DNA from: Sipunculus nudus
Lineage: Eukaryota; Annelida; Sipuncula; Golfingiida; Sipunculidae
DNA: 64,000 bases
Direction of reading: 5' to 3'
Assembly: GCA_026874595.1 (NCBI GenBank)
Contig: JAPPUL010000073.1
Span: 1,077,973-1,141,972, forward strand
Shown here one piece after another: positions 1 through 7,718 of the stretch; within the stretch, counting starts at the first letter, position 1; every line of letters starts with the position of its first letter. The position numbers were made by a program, and so were the translations under genes. Below the pieces are notes generated by a model, which had not been told where the DNA came from, searched no databases, and saw only the letters and a list, made by a program, of their open reading frames with translations.

Positions 1-375
1 TTTCCTACTATCGTTTGGCAAGCGGCCGTTGCGGGCTAGATAACTATCTCCCGAATAGGATATCCCAAAGTCTACCTTCTTCCCACCTACTTTCCTTATG
101 TTCTCCGTTGACCCATCTGATGCCTGATTGAAATATTTATATTCCTTTACATTATCATTCAAATAGCCTGCTGCCGCATTTGTAAAAACCTCAAAGGTCC
201 CACCACTTGGTCCCCCTGTGAACTTTACACTCGTTTGTTTTTGTTTTGCCGCCTCTGTACTAGCCTTTGCCTTATCAGCTTTCCCTTCAGCTGATTTGCC
301 TCCACCTCCACACCCAGATAGCCCAACTGCACCCACCAATAACATCATCCCACTCAACATTAAATATCTTCTCAC
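1..375 (-). CDS. TAXI-family TRAP transporter solute-binding lipoprotein (N-terminal part, runs off the window)
   Basis: The reading frame is open to the left edge, giving the first 125 residues. It begins with GTG at 373-375, with an AGGAGG box about 8 bases upstream. The N-terminus is a lipoprotein signal ending in LSGCGGGG. The mature start FTGGPSGGTFEVF, then FNQASDGSTENIRKV and VDFGISYSGDSYLAR, is typical of TAXI (TRAP-associated extracytoplasmic immunogenic) binding proteins, which capture small organic acids for a TRAP permease. The stretch is closely similar to the gene at 505-1566, so the two are tandem paralogues. No TRAP membrane subunit is in the window. Substrate unknown. Confidence 0.85.
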   Translation of the reverse strand, partial: MRRYLMLSGMMLLVGAVGLSGCGGGGKSAEGKADKAKASTEAAKQKQTSVKFTGGPSGGTFEVFTNAAAGYLNDNVKEYKYFNQASDGSTENIRKVGGKKVDFGISYSGDSYLARNGRLPNDSRK

Positions 376-504
376 CTACTTTTCCTCCTTATTTTTTTTA
401 TATTTATTTTTATTAGAGCTTTTATAGCTGCCCTTTAGCTTCTCTATTATCTTACTTGCCCTCTTACTTAACCTCTTACTCTGTCCTGCTCTCTTTAGCT
501 TTAA

Positions 505-1566
505 TTACTCACTTTTTATAGCGTTTGGAATCAAAAGTCCCTTTTCATTCCAAAACCTTGCTGCTCCCTTATGTAATGGAAAACTAATTCCAAGTACTCC
601 ATTTGATACGACAATTCCATTAAACGTCTTCTTTTTTGCCTTTAGCATGTATTTCTTTGCGTATATAGCGTTTTAACGACTTTATACACTACGTCCTCCG
701 ATACGTCCTTGTGTGTTATCCATATAGCAAAATCAAAATAGCAAAATCAAAATAGCATAATCAAAAAACGTACTTACGTCTTTGTCCATCCCTCTGTAAT
801 GCTCACTGTAACCCGATGCCTTTAGCTTTATAGGCTTATAATATGGGTGTTCCTTTGTAAATCCTTTGCTTTGTCCATATTCCCATACATTTAAAAGCCT
901 TACCGGTTCTCGGGCTGATAACTGCATTATTGCACTCGCAGGCGGACCCACCAATATCCACATGCCATCAAGTTTACCATCTTGTATTGCGGATGCTGCG
1001 TTGTTATATCCTAAATACTGGGGTTCAAAATTATCCCATATGCCTACTGTCTTAAAATATCTAGTCGCTGATGCCGCCGCTCCTGACCCTTGCCCTCCTA
1101 TACCCACTTTCTTTCCCTTAAGGTCTTCTACATTCCGATACTTGCTATCCTTAAGCACTGCAAGATGTACTAACGACTTAAAGACAAAGGATATCGCACG
1201 CACATTATCATACTTTCTACTATCGTTAGGCAGTCTCCCATGTCTTGCTAAATATGTATCTCCTGAAAACGATATACCAAAGTCTACTTTCTCTCCTGCT
1301 ACTTTTCTTATGTTCTCTATAGACCCGTCTGAGGCTTGGTTAAAGAACTTAACTCCGGCTACATTATCACTCAAATACGCTGCCGCAACGTCTCCAAAAA
1401 CTTCATATGTTCCGCCACTTGGCCCCCCTGTGAACTGCATGCTCGTTTTTGTTTGTTTTGATTCCTCTACACTAGCCTTTGCTTTGTCATCTTCGCCTTC
1501 AGCCGAACATCCAGATAAGACTACACCAACCAATAACATTCCACACAACTTTAAATGGCTTCTCAT
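505..1566 (-). pseudogene. TAXI-family TRAP solute-binding lipoprotein, broken by two frameshifts
   Basis: ATG at 1564-1566 opens a lipoprotein signal (lipobox LSGCSAEG, Cys20) followed by TAXI motifs (FTGGPSGGTYEVF, GKKVGIGGQGSGAAAS, DGMWILVGPPASAI). The main frame ends at 733, after an unnatural tail AILILLF. The rest of the family C-terminus is still there in other frames: AIWITHKDVSEDVVYKVVK around 665-725, then KTFNGIVVSNG...FPLHKGAARFW ending at TAA 505-507. The first break is caused by a 14-bp unit present three times at 724-765 (28 extra bases over one copy). The second lies near 660-672 and restores the third frame. Without the breaks it would be about 344 aa, a normal TAXI length. 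It is either a decaying gene, a phase-variable gene, or affected by sequencing error. Confidence 0.85.
724..765. repeat. 14-bp tandem repeat, 3 copies
   Basis: Units are atagcaaaatcaaa twice, then atagcataatcaaa. They lie inside the TAXI pseudogene. One copy would keep the reading frame; three copies add 28 bases and shift it. Confidence 0.95.
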
Positions 1567-1590
1567 TTTTTTTTACTATCTCCTCTTCCC

Positions 1591-1618
1591 CTCTTTTTAA
1601 AATCCTCTTTTTAAAATC
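1591..1618. repeat. 14-bp tandem duplication upstream of a TAXI gene
   Basis: Two perfect copies of ctctttttaaaatc, 25-50 bases upstream of the start of the gene at 505-1566, in its probable leader or promoter region. Confidence 0.9.
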
Positions 1619-1728
1619 CTCTTACCCTATTTCTCCTTTGACGTTATTGTTTGCAAGTACTTTATTTTCTAAGCCAAATGCAATACACCTTACTAAATGG
1701 ACATTTATAACAAAACGCTTTTATCCAA

Positions 1729-1762
1729 AAAGAAAGCATTTTTATAAAGAAAGCATTTTTAT
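1729..1762. repeat. 17-bp tandem duplication
   Basis: Two perfect copies of aaagaaagcatttttat in the 262-bp gap between the TAXI gene and the propeller gene. I see no convincing gene or terminator in that gap. Confidence 0.9.
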
Positions 1763-1828
1763 ATTAGATGGCAATTATATAATCAAAAAATATATATAAT
1801 GTAAATACTAACTAGTATTTGGAGAGGC

Positions 1829-3061
1829 TTACCTAAATACCAAAAGCGTTTTAGCAAAGGTAGATAATGCGACTATGCCATCATTTACTGCAACAGGGGA
1901 GAGCGGCTCTGAAAAAATATCTAAAAAGTTTGCTACAGACTCTGTTTTTATCTCTAAAACACTTATAAAACCTACCCTTCTACTATCACTAATATATCCT
2001 CCTGCAAGATATATATTATCATAAGTATATCCTGCACCCACTGTAGGCGTTCCATTCATAAAAATATTCCAAAATGGACTGCCACTTTCTATTTCATACC
2101 CACGAGTTAAAAAAAATACATTATCACCACGAATATAAGGGCTTGGATATTCTAAAATATCTTCTTTGAACGAGTAGCCTTCTACTTTGTTTATCCAATT
2201 CACTTTAAGCAGTGTTGCATCTATACTAAAAATATTTGTCTTAGTTACCAAAAACAATGTCTTAATAACTAGATAATCACTTTTCTTCGACACCTTTTTA
2301 TGGAGGACAGGACTTGAGATGTATTTATGCTTATTATATAACTCTAAGCTCTTAATATGCTCCCGTGTTTTGCTGCTCATATTGACCCGAAAAACAACAA
2401 GTTTATTTGGCAAGCTTATATAAATATTGTACAAAACGTCTTTAATATGCTTCTCAACAAAAACATCACTAATAAGTGGGCTTGTATATACTGGATATCC
2501 TATATTCATAGGCCGGTTTAGCTTGTATTGTTTACCCGTTTGCGCTGATAATATCCTTATCCTACCGCCAAGACCACTTACAATGAATATATACTTATCA
2601 TAAAAAACAGGTCTTGAAAAAATATCACCACCTAAGTCCAAGGGGCCAAAGACAATATTACCTGTTTTCATATTGAAGGAGTACAAAAAACCATCAACAT
2701 TATACACTAAAATATTGTCCTTATAAACAACAAAAGAGCCTCTTATACCCTTTGATTTATTCCCATAACGGCTTTTAAGCTTAAAAGACCATAAAACTTT
2801 AGCGTTGTAAACACTTAGTGCATAGAAATTGTTCTTAACATCGCCATAAAATATCATATCGTCTTTAATTAAAGGTGAGGCGTAGACAAGGGATGGGGTT
2901 TTAATACTCCATAAAAGGCCAAATACTTTACTTTGTGTTGAGCCCAAAAAAGGACTTTTATTATAAGTAATTTTTGTATCTGCAAAGGAAAAAGAAAAGG
3001 AAAAAGAAAAAAATATTAAAAAAACAAAAACTAGAATAAAAAGATATTTAAAAGAAATCAT
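1829..3061 (-). CDS. Exported PQQ-like beta-propeller protein
   Basis: 410 aa. Residues 1-28 form a signal peptide whose hydrophobic core is a short FS repeat (FFSFSFSFSFAD), encoded by a GAAAAA-type microrepeat near 2990-3010. The rest shows recurring blade-like segments of the PQQ-binding/outer-membrane-assembly type, for example VLWSFKL, DGFLYSFNMKTGNIVFGP and RIRILSAQTGKQYKL, spaced about 40 residues apart. Such proteins fold into periplasmic beta-propellers and bind partners; an enzyme role with PQQ is not shown. The start overlaps the stop of the upstream pseudouridine synthase by 4 bp, so the two are probably co-transcribed and translationally coupled. Codons are T-ending, unlike most minus-strand genes here. 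Exact partner unknown. Confidence 0.7.
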   Translation of the reverse strand: MISFKYLFILVFVFLIFFSFSFSFSFADTKITYNKSPFLGSTQSKVFGLLWSIKTPSLVYASPLIKDDMIFYGDVKNNFYALSVYNAKVLWSFKLKSRYGNKSKGIRGSFVVYKDNILVYNVDGFLYSFNMKTGNIVFGPLDLGGDIFSRPVFYDKYIFIVSGLGGRIRILSAQTGKQYKLNRPMNIGYPVYTSPLISDVFVEKHIKDVLYNIYISLPNKLVVFRVNMSSKTREHIKSLELYNKHKYISSPVLHKKVSKKSDYLVIKTLFLVTKTNIFSIDATLLKVNWINKVEGYSFKEDILEYPSPYIRGDNVFFLTRGYEIESGSPFWNIFMNGTPTVGAGYTYDNIYLAGGYISDSRRVGFISVLEIKTESVANFLDIFSEPLSPVAVNDGIVALSTFAKTLLVFR

Positions 3062-3783
3062 AACTTAACATCCTTAAACAGCGCATCTATTTCCTTATCT
3101 AAAAGAAGCCGATAACGGCCTTTTGAAACATTTTGCAATTTAAGTGAACCAAAAGTCTGCCGACGAAGCAATAAAACAGTCAAATCTATATGTTTAAACA
3201 TTCGTCTAATTTGCCTTTTCATGCCCTGAGTAATAGTCATATAAAAAGAAGATATATCTTCTTTTCTTTTAACAATATCTATGCTCTTTGCAAAAGCAAT
3301 CCCCTCATCTAAAGCAACCCCCTTAAGCAATAAATCGATATGCTCATCTTTAACAAAACCATTAACTTTAATAAAATAAGTTTTAGATACCCTGCTTGAT
3401 GGGTGAAGTAATTTGGAAGCCAGTTCTCCATTGTTGGTAAACAAAAGCAAACCCTCAGAATTAAGGTCAAGCCTTCCAACGTAAAATAGAGATTTATATT
3501 GCCTTTTAATAAGAGAAAAAACTGTTTTTCTATTTTGCGGGTCTTTGCGGGTACAAATAACTCCCCTTGGCTTATAAAGCATTAAATAGGAATATTTGGG
3601 GGGAAGAGAAAGTTTTTTACCTTTATAATATACCGTATCTCTACAAGGACTAACTTTAGTCCCCAATGTCCTACATATATGACTATTAACACAAACAAAC
3701 CCTTTTTTTATTAGATTATCAGCATCTCGCCTTGAAGCGATGCCGCAAAGAGCAAGATATTGATTAAGCCTTAGAGTCTGCAT
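3058..3783 (-). CDS. RsuA/RluB/RluE/RluF-family pseudouridine synthase
   Basis: 241 aa, normal for the family. Residues 3-50 form an S4 RNA-binding domain (LNQYLALCGIASRRDADNLI). The catalytic segment is YVGRLDLNSEGLLLFTNNGE, with the nucleophilic Asp in GRLD; RQIRRMF is the conserved C-terminal family motif. It converts a specific uridine in rRNA to pseudouridine. The subfamily, and so the exact rRNA site, cannot be set from sequence alone; RluB-like (23S) is most likely by length. Its stop overlaps the propeller gene by 4 bp. Confidence 0.9.
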   Translation of the reverse strand: MQTLRLNQYLALCGIASRRDADNLIKKGFVCVNSHICRTLGTKVSPCRDTVYYKGKKLSLPPKYSYLMLYKPRGVICTRKDPQNRKTVFSLIKRQYKSLFYVGRLDLNSEGLLLFTNNGELASKLLHPSSRVSKTYFIKVNGFVKDEHIDLLLKGVALDEGIAFAKSIDIVKRKEDISSFYMTITQGMKRQIRRMFKHIDLTVLLLRRQTFGSLKLQNVSKGRYRLLLDKEIDALFKDVKL

Positions 3784-3886
3784 ATGGCATAAATATATAA
3801 TAACAAAAAGAGCTTAACAAGATATAAAGATAAGTGTAAAAGTCTTTGAATATGATACTTTTTTAAGGCACTTAAAAACAAGGCAC

Positions 3887-4345
3887 TTAAATTAGAGGGA
3901 TTCCTCCATAAACGTAATCTAATATATGCAAAAACCCAAAGAGTATTGAAAGCAATCCAATTAAAGTCTTCTGATTAGAAAGCTCTTTTTGAATACGTTC
4001 TCGACGCGAGTTAGAAGTGGTCTGGTCTTTAGAGAAATTAATATATTCCAAAACATCAAGGCTAAGGAGAATACCTGTTAAAAAAGCGAATATAGCAGGA
4101 ATAAGATCGCCAATGAAATCCTGACGAGTAAAACCCATATTATCATGGAAAGAGTAATTTGGAGAGAAGAAAGCCCAAACAGCAACAACGATAGATATAA
4201 TACCAAGATAAGGTCTAATTTTCTCAAGGAAGTTCCCTGCAGATTGAACGGGAGCAAGTATAGCTTGATTGCCAGCAAGTTTTTGTTCAATAAACTCTCT
4301 AATTATTATAAATCCTCCCAAGATACAACAAATAATCAGTAACAT
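3887..4345 (-). CDS. Hypothetical small membrane protein
   Basis: 152 aa, family not recognised. It has about four hydrophobic segments: residues 1-17, 46-64, 80-98 and 128-148. A charged loop (FSKDQTTSNSRRERIQKELS) lies between the last two. Codon use and the absence of a better frame support it as a real gene. Downstream in the same direction, about 100 bp away, is the pseudouridine synthase, so it may be the first gene of that unit. No catalytic motif is visible. Confidence 0.65.
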   Translation of the reverse strand: MLLIICCILGGFIIIREFIEQKLAGNQAILAPVQSAGNFLEKIRPYLGIISIVVAVWAFFSPNYSFHDNMGFTRQDFIGDLIPAIFAFLTGILLSLDVLEYINFSKDQTTSNSRRERIQKELSNQKTLIGLLSILFGFLHILDYVYGGIPLI

Positions 4346-4792
4346 AATACCCCCTAATTGAAAGTGCCTCTATATTTAGATTAAAGCAACAGTGTTAAAC
4401 AGCTTAGTATATCGCTATAACTATATAAGAAATAGCTAGTAAAAATATATATTGTTTTGGAAAATATAATATTTTTAGCTTGATAGTCAAGTGAACAAGT
4501 TAATCAGATATATTGAATTATATATAATATGCTTAATTTATAGCTTAAAATATGGTATTAAGGTAGAAAAGGTAGAAGTTGTTAATTTTTTTTTAAATAA
4601 GTTTATATAATTTAAATAAATTGTATAAGCTTATTTAGGATAAATGAATATATTATATTGCTATACATATTTTATGTGGAGCTATAGGCTGCTTTTAAAT
4701 AACAAAAATCTAAATAAAAAGAATAATTAAAGATAAAATAATTAAATAAAAAGATAAAAAGATAAAAAGATAAAGTACTACGAGGAGAAACG
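4346..4792. other. AT-rich divergent intergenic region upstream of pntAA
   Basis: 447 bp with no credible gene on either strand. It is very AT-rich with several poly-T and poly-A runs. It lies between two divergently read genes, so promoters for both are expected, but I see no confident -35/-10 pair. An 8-bp unit ataaaaag is repeated three times at 4746-4769, just before the GAGGAG ribosome-binding site of pntAA. Confidence 0.6.
4746..4769. repeat. 8-bp tandem repeat, 3 copies, before the pntAA RBS
   Basis: Three perfect copies of ataaaaag in the 5' leader of the transhydrogenase operon, about 25-45 bases upstream of the start codon. Confidence 0.9.
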
Positions 4793-5938
4793 ATGAGACT
4801 AGGGGTACCTAAAGAGAGTTTTCCGAAAGAGAATCGGGTTTCGGTGATACCGGATCGGATAGGAGAACTTACTAAGCTAGGATTTGAAGTTATAGTAGAA
4901 AGAGGGGCAGGAGAAGGTGCAGGCTTTAAAGACAGTGAGTATAAAGAGAAGGGAGCAAAGGTAGTGGGGAATCGCAAAGATGTATTTGAGAGTGAAGTAA
5001 TAGTGCAGGTAATGGGAGCGAGTGCAAATCCGAAAGGGGATGAGGATTATAAGCTACTTAAAGAGGGTCAAATACTAATAAGTTTTCTAGATCCATTAAA
5101 TGCAAAAGAAGGGATAAAGAAGTTATCAAAGAGCAAAGTAACAAGCTTTGCGATGGAGCTAATACCGCGGATAACGCGAGCCCAGGGTATGGATGCACTC
5201 TCTTCGATGGCAAACTTAGCCGGGTATAAAGGGGTATTGCTAGGGGCTGAGTCATTGGTACGGGTATTACCGATGATGACAACAGCAGCAGGAACAATGC
5301 AAGCGGCAAAGGTATTTATAGTAGGGGTAGGGGTAGCGGGGTTGCAGGCGATAGCAACAGCAAGACGACTTGGAGGGGTGGTAAGCGCTTATGACGTTAG
5401 GCCTGCGGTAAAGGAGCAAGTTGAGAGTTTGAATGCAAAGTTTGTTGAGATGGAACTTGACACGAAGGAAGCGGAAGGTGAGGGAGGTTATGCGAAGGAG
5501 CTTGGAGAGGAGTTTTATAAAAAGCAACAAGAACTTATGAAGAAGGTGGTATGTGATAGTGATCTGGTTATAACAACAGCAGCAGTACCTGGGGGACGGG
5601 CGCCGATATTGGTAACAGCTGACATGGTAAAAGGTATGAAAGTAGGATCTGTAATAGTAGATCTTGCATCAGAGCGTGGAGGGAATTGCGAGCTTACAGA
5701 GCCTGGGAAAAGCGTTACAAAGCACGGAGTAAAGATACTGGGGCCCTTAAACTTAGCATCTACAATACCTTTTCATTCAAGTCAAATGTATTCAAAGAAC
5801 ATATCGTCATTCCTACGTGGATTGGTAAAAGAGAATGCTTTAAAGATAGATAAAGAAGACGAAGTAATACGCGAGAGTCTAGTTACAGAAGGGGGCGAAA
5901 TAGTCAATGCACGTGTAAAAGAGAGTCTAAAGTTATAA
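4793..5938 (+). CDS. pntAA: NAD(P) transhydrogenase subunit alpha part 1 (NAD-binding, domain I)
   Basis: 381 aa. It is the soluble NAD(H)-binding subunit of the proton-translocating transhydrogenase, which uses the proton gradient to reduce NADP+ with NADH. Evidence: the N-terminal AlaDH/PNT domain (MRLGVPKESFPKENRVSVIP), RAQGMDALSSMANLAGY, and the Rossmann motif GVGVAGLQAIATARRLGG followed by an acidic YDVR end. GAGGAG sits 5 bases before the ATG. It is the first gene of pntAA-pntAB-pntB, with 36 bp to the next gene. The split three-subunit layout matches Rhodospirillum-like and many non-enteric bacteria. Confidence 0.96.
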   Translation: MRLGVPKESFPKENRVSVIPDRIGELTKLGFEVIVERGAGEGAGFKDSEYKEKGAKVVGNRKDVFESEVIVQVMGASANPKGDEDYKLLKEGQILISFLDPLNAKEGIKKLSKSKVTSFAMELIPRITRAQGMDALSSMANLAGYKGVLLGAESLVRVLPMMTTAAGTMQAAKVFIVGVGVAGLQAIATARRLGGVVSAYDVRPAVKEQVESLNAKFVEMELDTKEAEGEGGYAKELGEEFYKKQQELMKKVVCDSDLVITTAAVPGGRAPILVTADMVKGMKVGSVIVDLASERGGNCELTEPGKSVTKHGVKILGPLNLASTIPFHSSQMYSKNISSFLRGLVKENALKIDKEDEVIRESLVTEGGEIVNARVKESLKL

Positions 5939-5974
5939 AAATAAATTGAGCTTTTTTTTCAATGGAGAGAAATC

Positions 5975-6289
5975 ATGGAATTACTACAAATGCTAATGGT
6001 ATTCATACTGGCAATATTCGTCGGTTTTGAGATAATAACAAAGGTGCCACCTCTTTTGCACACCCCCTTGATGTCGGGGTCTAACGCTATATCCGGAATA
6101 ACAATAGTAGGAGCGATACTTGCATGCGGTATAAGCATAACAGATCAAGCCGCTGATATAACCGTAATTGGGAATTATACGTTATCACATATATTAGGAT
6201 TTCTTGCACTTAGCCTTGCAACCATAAACGTAATAGGAGGCTTTATGGTAACGCATAGAATGCTTGCAAAATTCAAGAGGAAGGACTAA
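5975..6289 (+). CDS. pntAB: NAD(P) transhydrogenase subunit alpha part 2 (membrane)
   Basis: 104 aa with three membrane helices at about 6-28, 42-62 and 71-93. The motif PPLLHTPLMSGSNAISGI is the hallmark of the PntA C-terminal membrane domain, which with PntB forms the proton channel. A GGAGAG box lies 6 bases before the start. Two bases separate it from pntB, so the two are translationally coupled. Confidence 0.95.
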   Translation: MELLQMLMVFILAIFVGFEIITKVPPLLHTPLMSGSNAISGITIVGAILACGISITDQAADITVIGNYTLSHILGFLALSLATINVIGGFMVTHRMLAKFKRKD

Positions 6290-6291
6290 TC

Positions 6292-7707
6292 ATGGAAGCT
6301 CAAAACCTAGACATAATAATAAATATAGGCTATATGCTTGCGGCAATATTATTCATATTTGGCCTTAAGGGGCTAACACATCCTCGGACTGCAGTAAGAG
6401 GTAATTTATTAGGCTCTATGGGGATGTTTGTAGCAGTGCTTGCAACCCTTGCAGATAACGACGTTATTATATCACAGACTTGGGAACTGATGCTTGGAGG
6501 AATAGTGATTGGCGGGCTTATAGGTTCATTCTTAGCAGTAAAGATAAAGATGACAGCGATGCCGGAGCTTGTTGCATTATTAAATGGTTCTGGCGGGCTT
6601 GCTTCTGTATTGGTAGCGGGCGCGGCTTTGGTACAGGCGGTATCGGCGGGGCAGGGGGATGATTATCAAATAACTATATCAACTACAGCATCAGGATTAA
6701 TAGGGTCAATAACATTTTTTGGCAGTCTAATTGCCTTTGGCAAGTTATATGGGCTTAAGTTCATACCTGATAAAGCAGTGCGCTATCCTGGTGAGCAGAT
6801 AGTAAAAGTTGCGCTTCTTTTGATAGCGATTGTACTTGGGTGGCTTTTGGTAATGAATCCTTCTAATATGAGTTATTATTGGCAATTAATAATAGTTGGG
6901 TCTTTACTTGGAATACTTCTTGTCATAGCGATAGGGGGAGCTGACATGCCTGTTGTTATCGCTTTACTAAACTCCTATTCAGGGATAGCAGCGGCGGCAA
7001 CTGGTTTTGTGTTATCTAATAATGTATTAATTGTTGCAGGTTCGCTTGTTGGAGCGTCTGGGATAATACTAACAAAGCTAATGTGCGAGGCAATGAATCG
7101 TTCACTTACAAATGTATTATTTGGCGGTTTTGGAGCAGTAGCCGAGGGCTTATCAGCGGATGAAGTATATGGCGGTAAGATAAAATCGATAACAGCAGAC
7201 GACATCGCAATATATCTTGACACAGCCCAAAATGTTTGTGTGATACCTGGATATGGTATGGCAGTGGGACAGGCACAGCACGCGGTAAAGGAACTTTCGA
7301 ACTTGCTTGAATCACAAGGTAAGGAAGTAAATTTTGCAATACACCCTGTGGCGGGACGGATGCCTGGGCATATGAATGTATTACTTGCTGAGGTTGATGT
7401 GCCTTACGAACAACTTGTTGAGATGGATGATATAAATCCGACGATGGGTCAAGTTGATGTTGCAATAGTGCTTGGAGCAAACGATGTTGTGAACCCTGAG
7501 GCAAGGAATCCGGGTAGTGCGATAGCTGGGATGCCAATTATAAACGTAGATCTTGCAAAAACGGTAATAGTCGTAAAGCGGAGTTTGAGTCCTGGATTTG
7601 CAGGGATACCAAACCCACTATTTGCGCTTGACAATGCATATATGTTCTTTGCAGATGGGAAGGATGCGATGTTAAGCTTAGTTAGTGCTATAAAAGAGCT
7701 TGGATAG
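6292..7707 (+). CDS. pntB: NAD(P) transhydrogenase subunit beta
   Basis: 471 aa, family length. The N-terminal part (residues 10-270) is a bundle of membrane helices, including the conserved GGADMPVVIALLNSYSGIAA. The C-terminal domain III (about 290-471) carries the NADP(H) site: VIPGYGMAVGQAQHAV, HPVAGRMPGHMNVLLAEA-like, and GANDVVNPEAR. It forms the proton-translocating enzyme with PntAA and PntAB. The glycan phosphorylase gene follows after 11 bp, so it is probably in the same transcript. Confidence 0.96.
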   Translation: MEAQNLDIIINIGYMLAAILFIFGLKGLTHPRTAVRGNLLGSMGMFVAVLATLADNDVIISQTWELMLGGIVIGGLIGSFLAVKIKMTAMPELVALLNGSGGLASVLVAGAALVQAVSAGQGDDYQITISTTASGLIGSITFFGSLIAFGKLYGLKFIPDKAVRYPGEQIVKVALLLIAIVLGWLLVMNPSNMSYYWQLIIVGSLLGILLVIAIGGADMPVVIALLNSYSGIAAAATGFVLSNNVLIVAGSLVGASGIILTKLMCEAMNRSLTNVLFGGFGAVAEGLSADEVYGGKIKSITADDIAIYLDTAQNVCVIPGYGMAVGQAQHAVKELSNLLESQGKEVNFAIHPVAGRMPGHMNVLLAEVDVPYEQLVEMDDINPTMGQVDVAIVLGANDVVNPEARNPGSAIAGMPIINVDLAKTVIVVKRSLSPGFAGIPNPLFALDNAYMFFADGKDAMLSLVSAIKELG

Positions 7708-7718
7708 AGTAATATGCT

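Noticed and set aside
866-1600. Plus-strand open frame of 244 codons over the TAXI gene
   Set aside because: It is antisense to a clear TAXI coding frame, has no family motif, and arises from the codon pattern of the minus-strand gene.
4590-4680. Sigma-70 promoter for pntAA (TTGTTA and TATAAT-like boxes)
   Set aside because: Spacing is about 21 bases, too long; the AT-rich stretch gives many chance matches.
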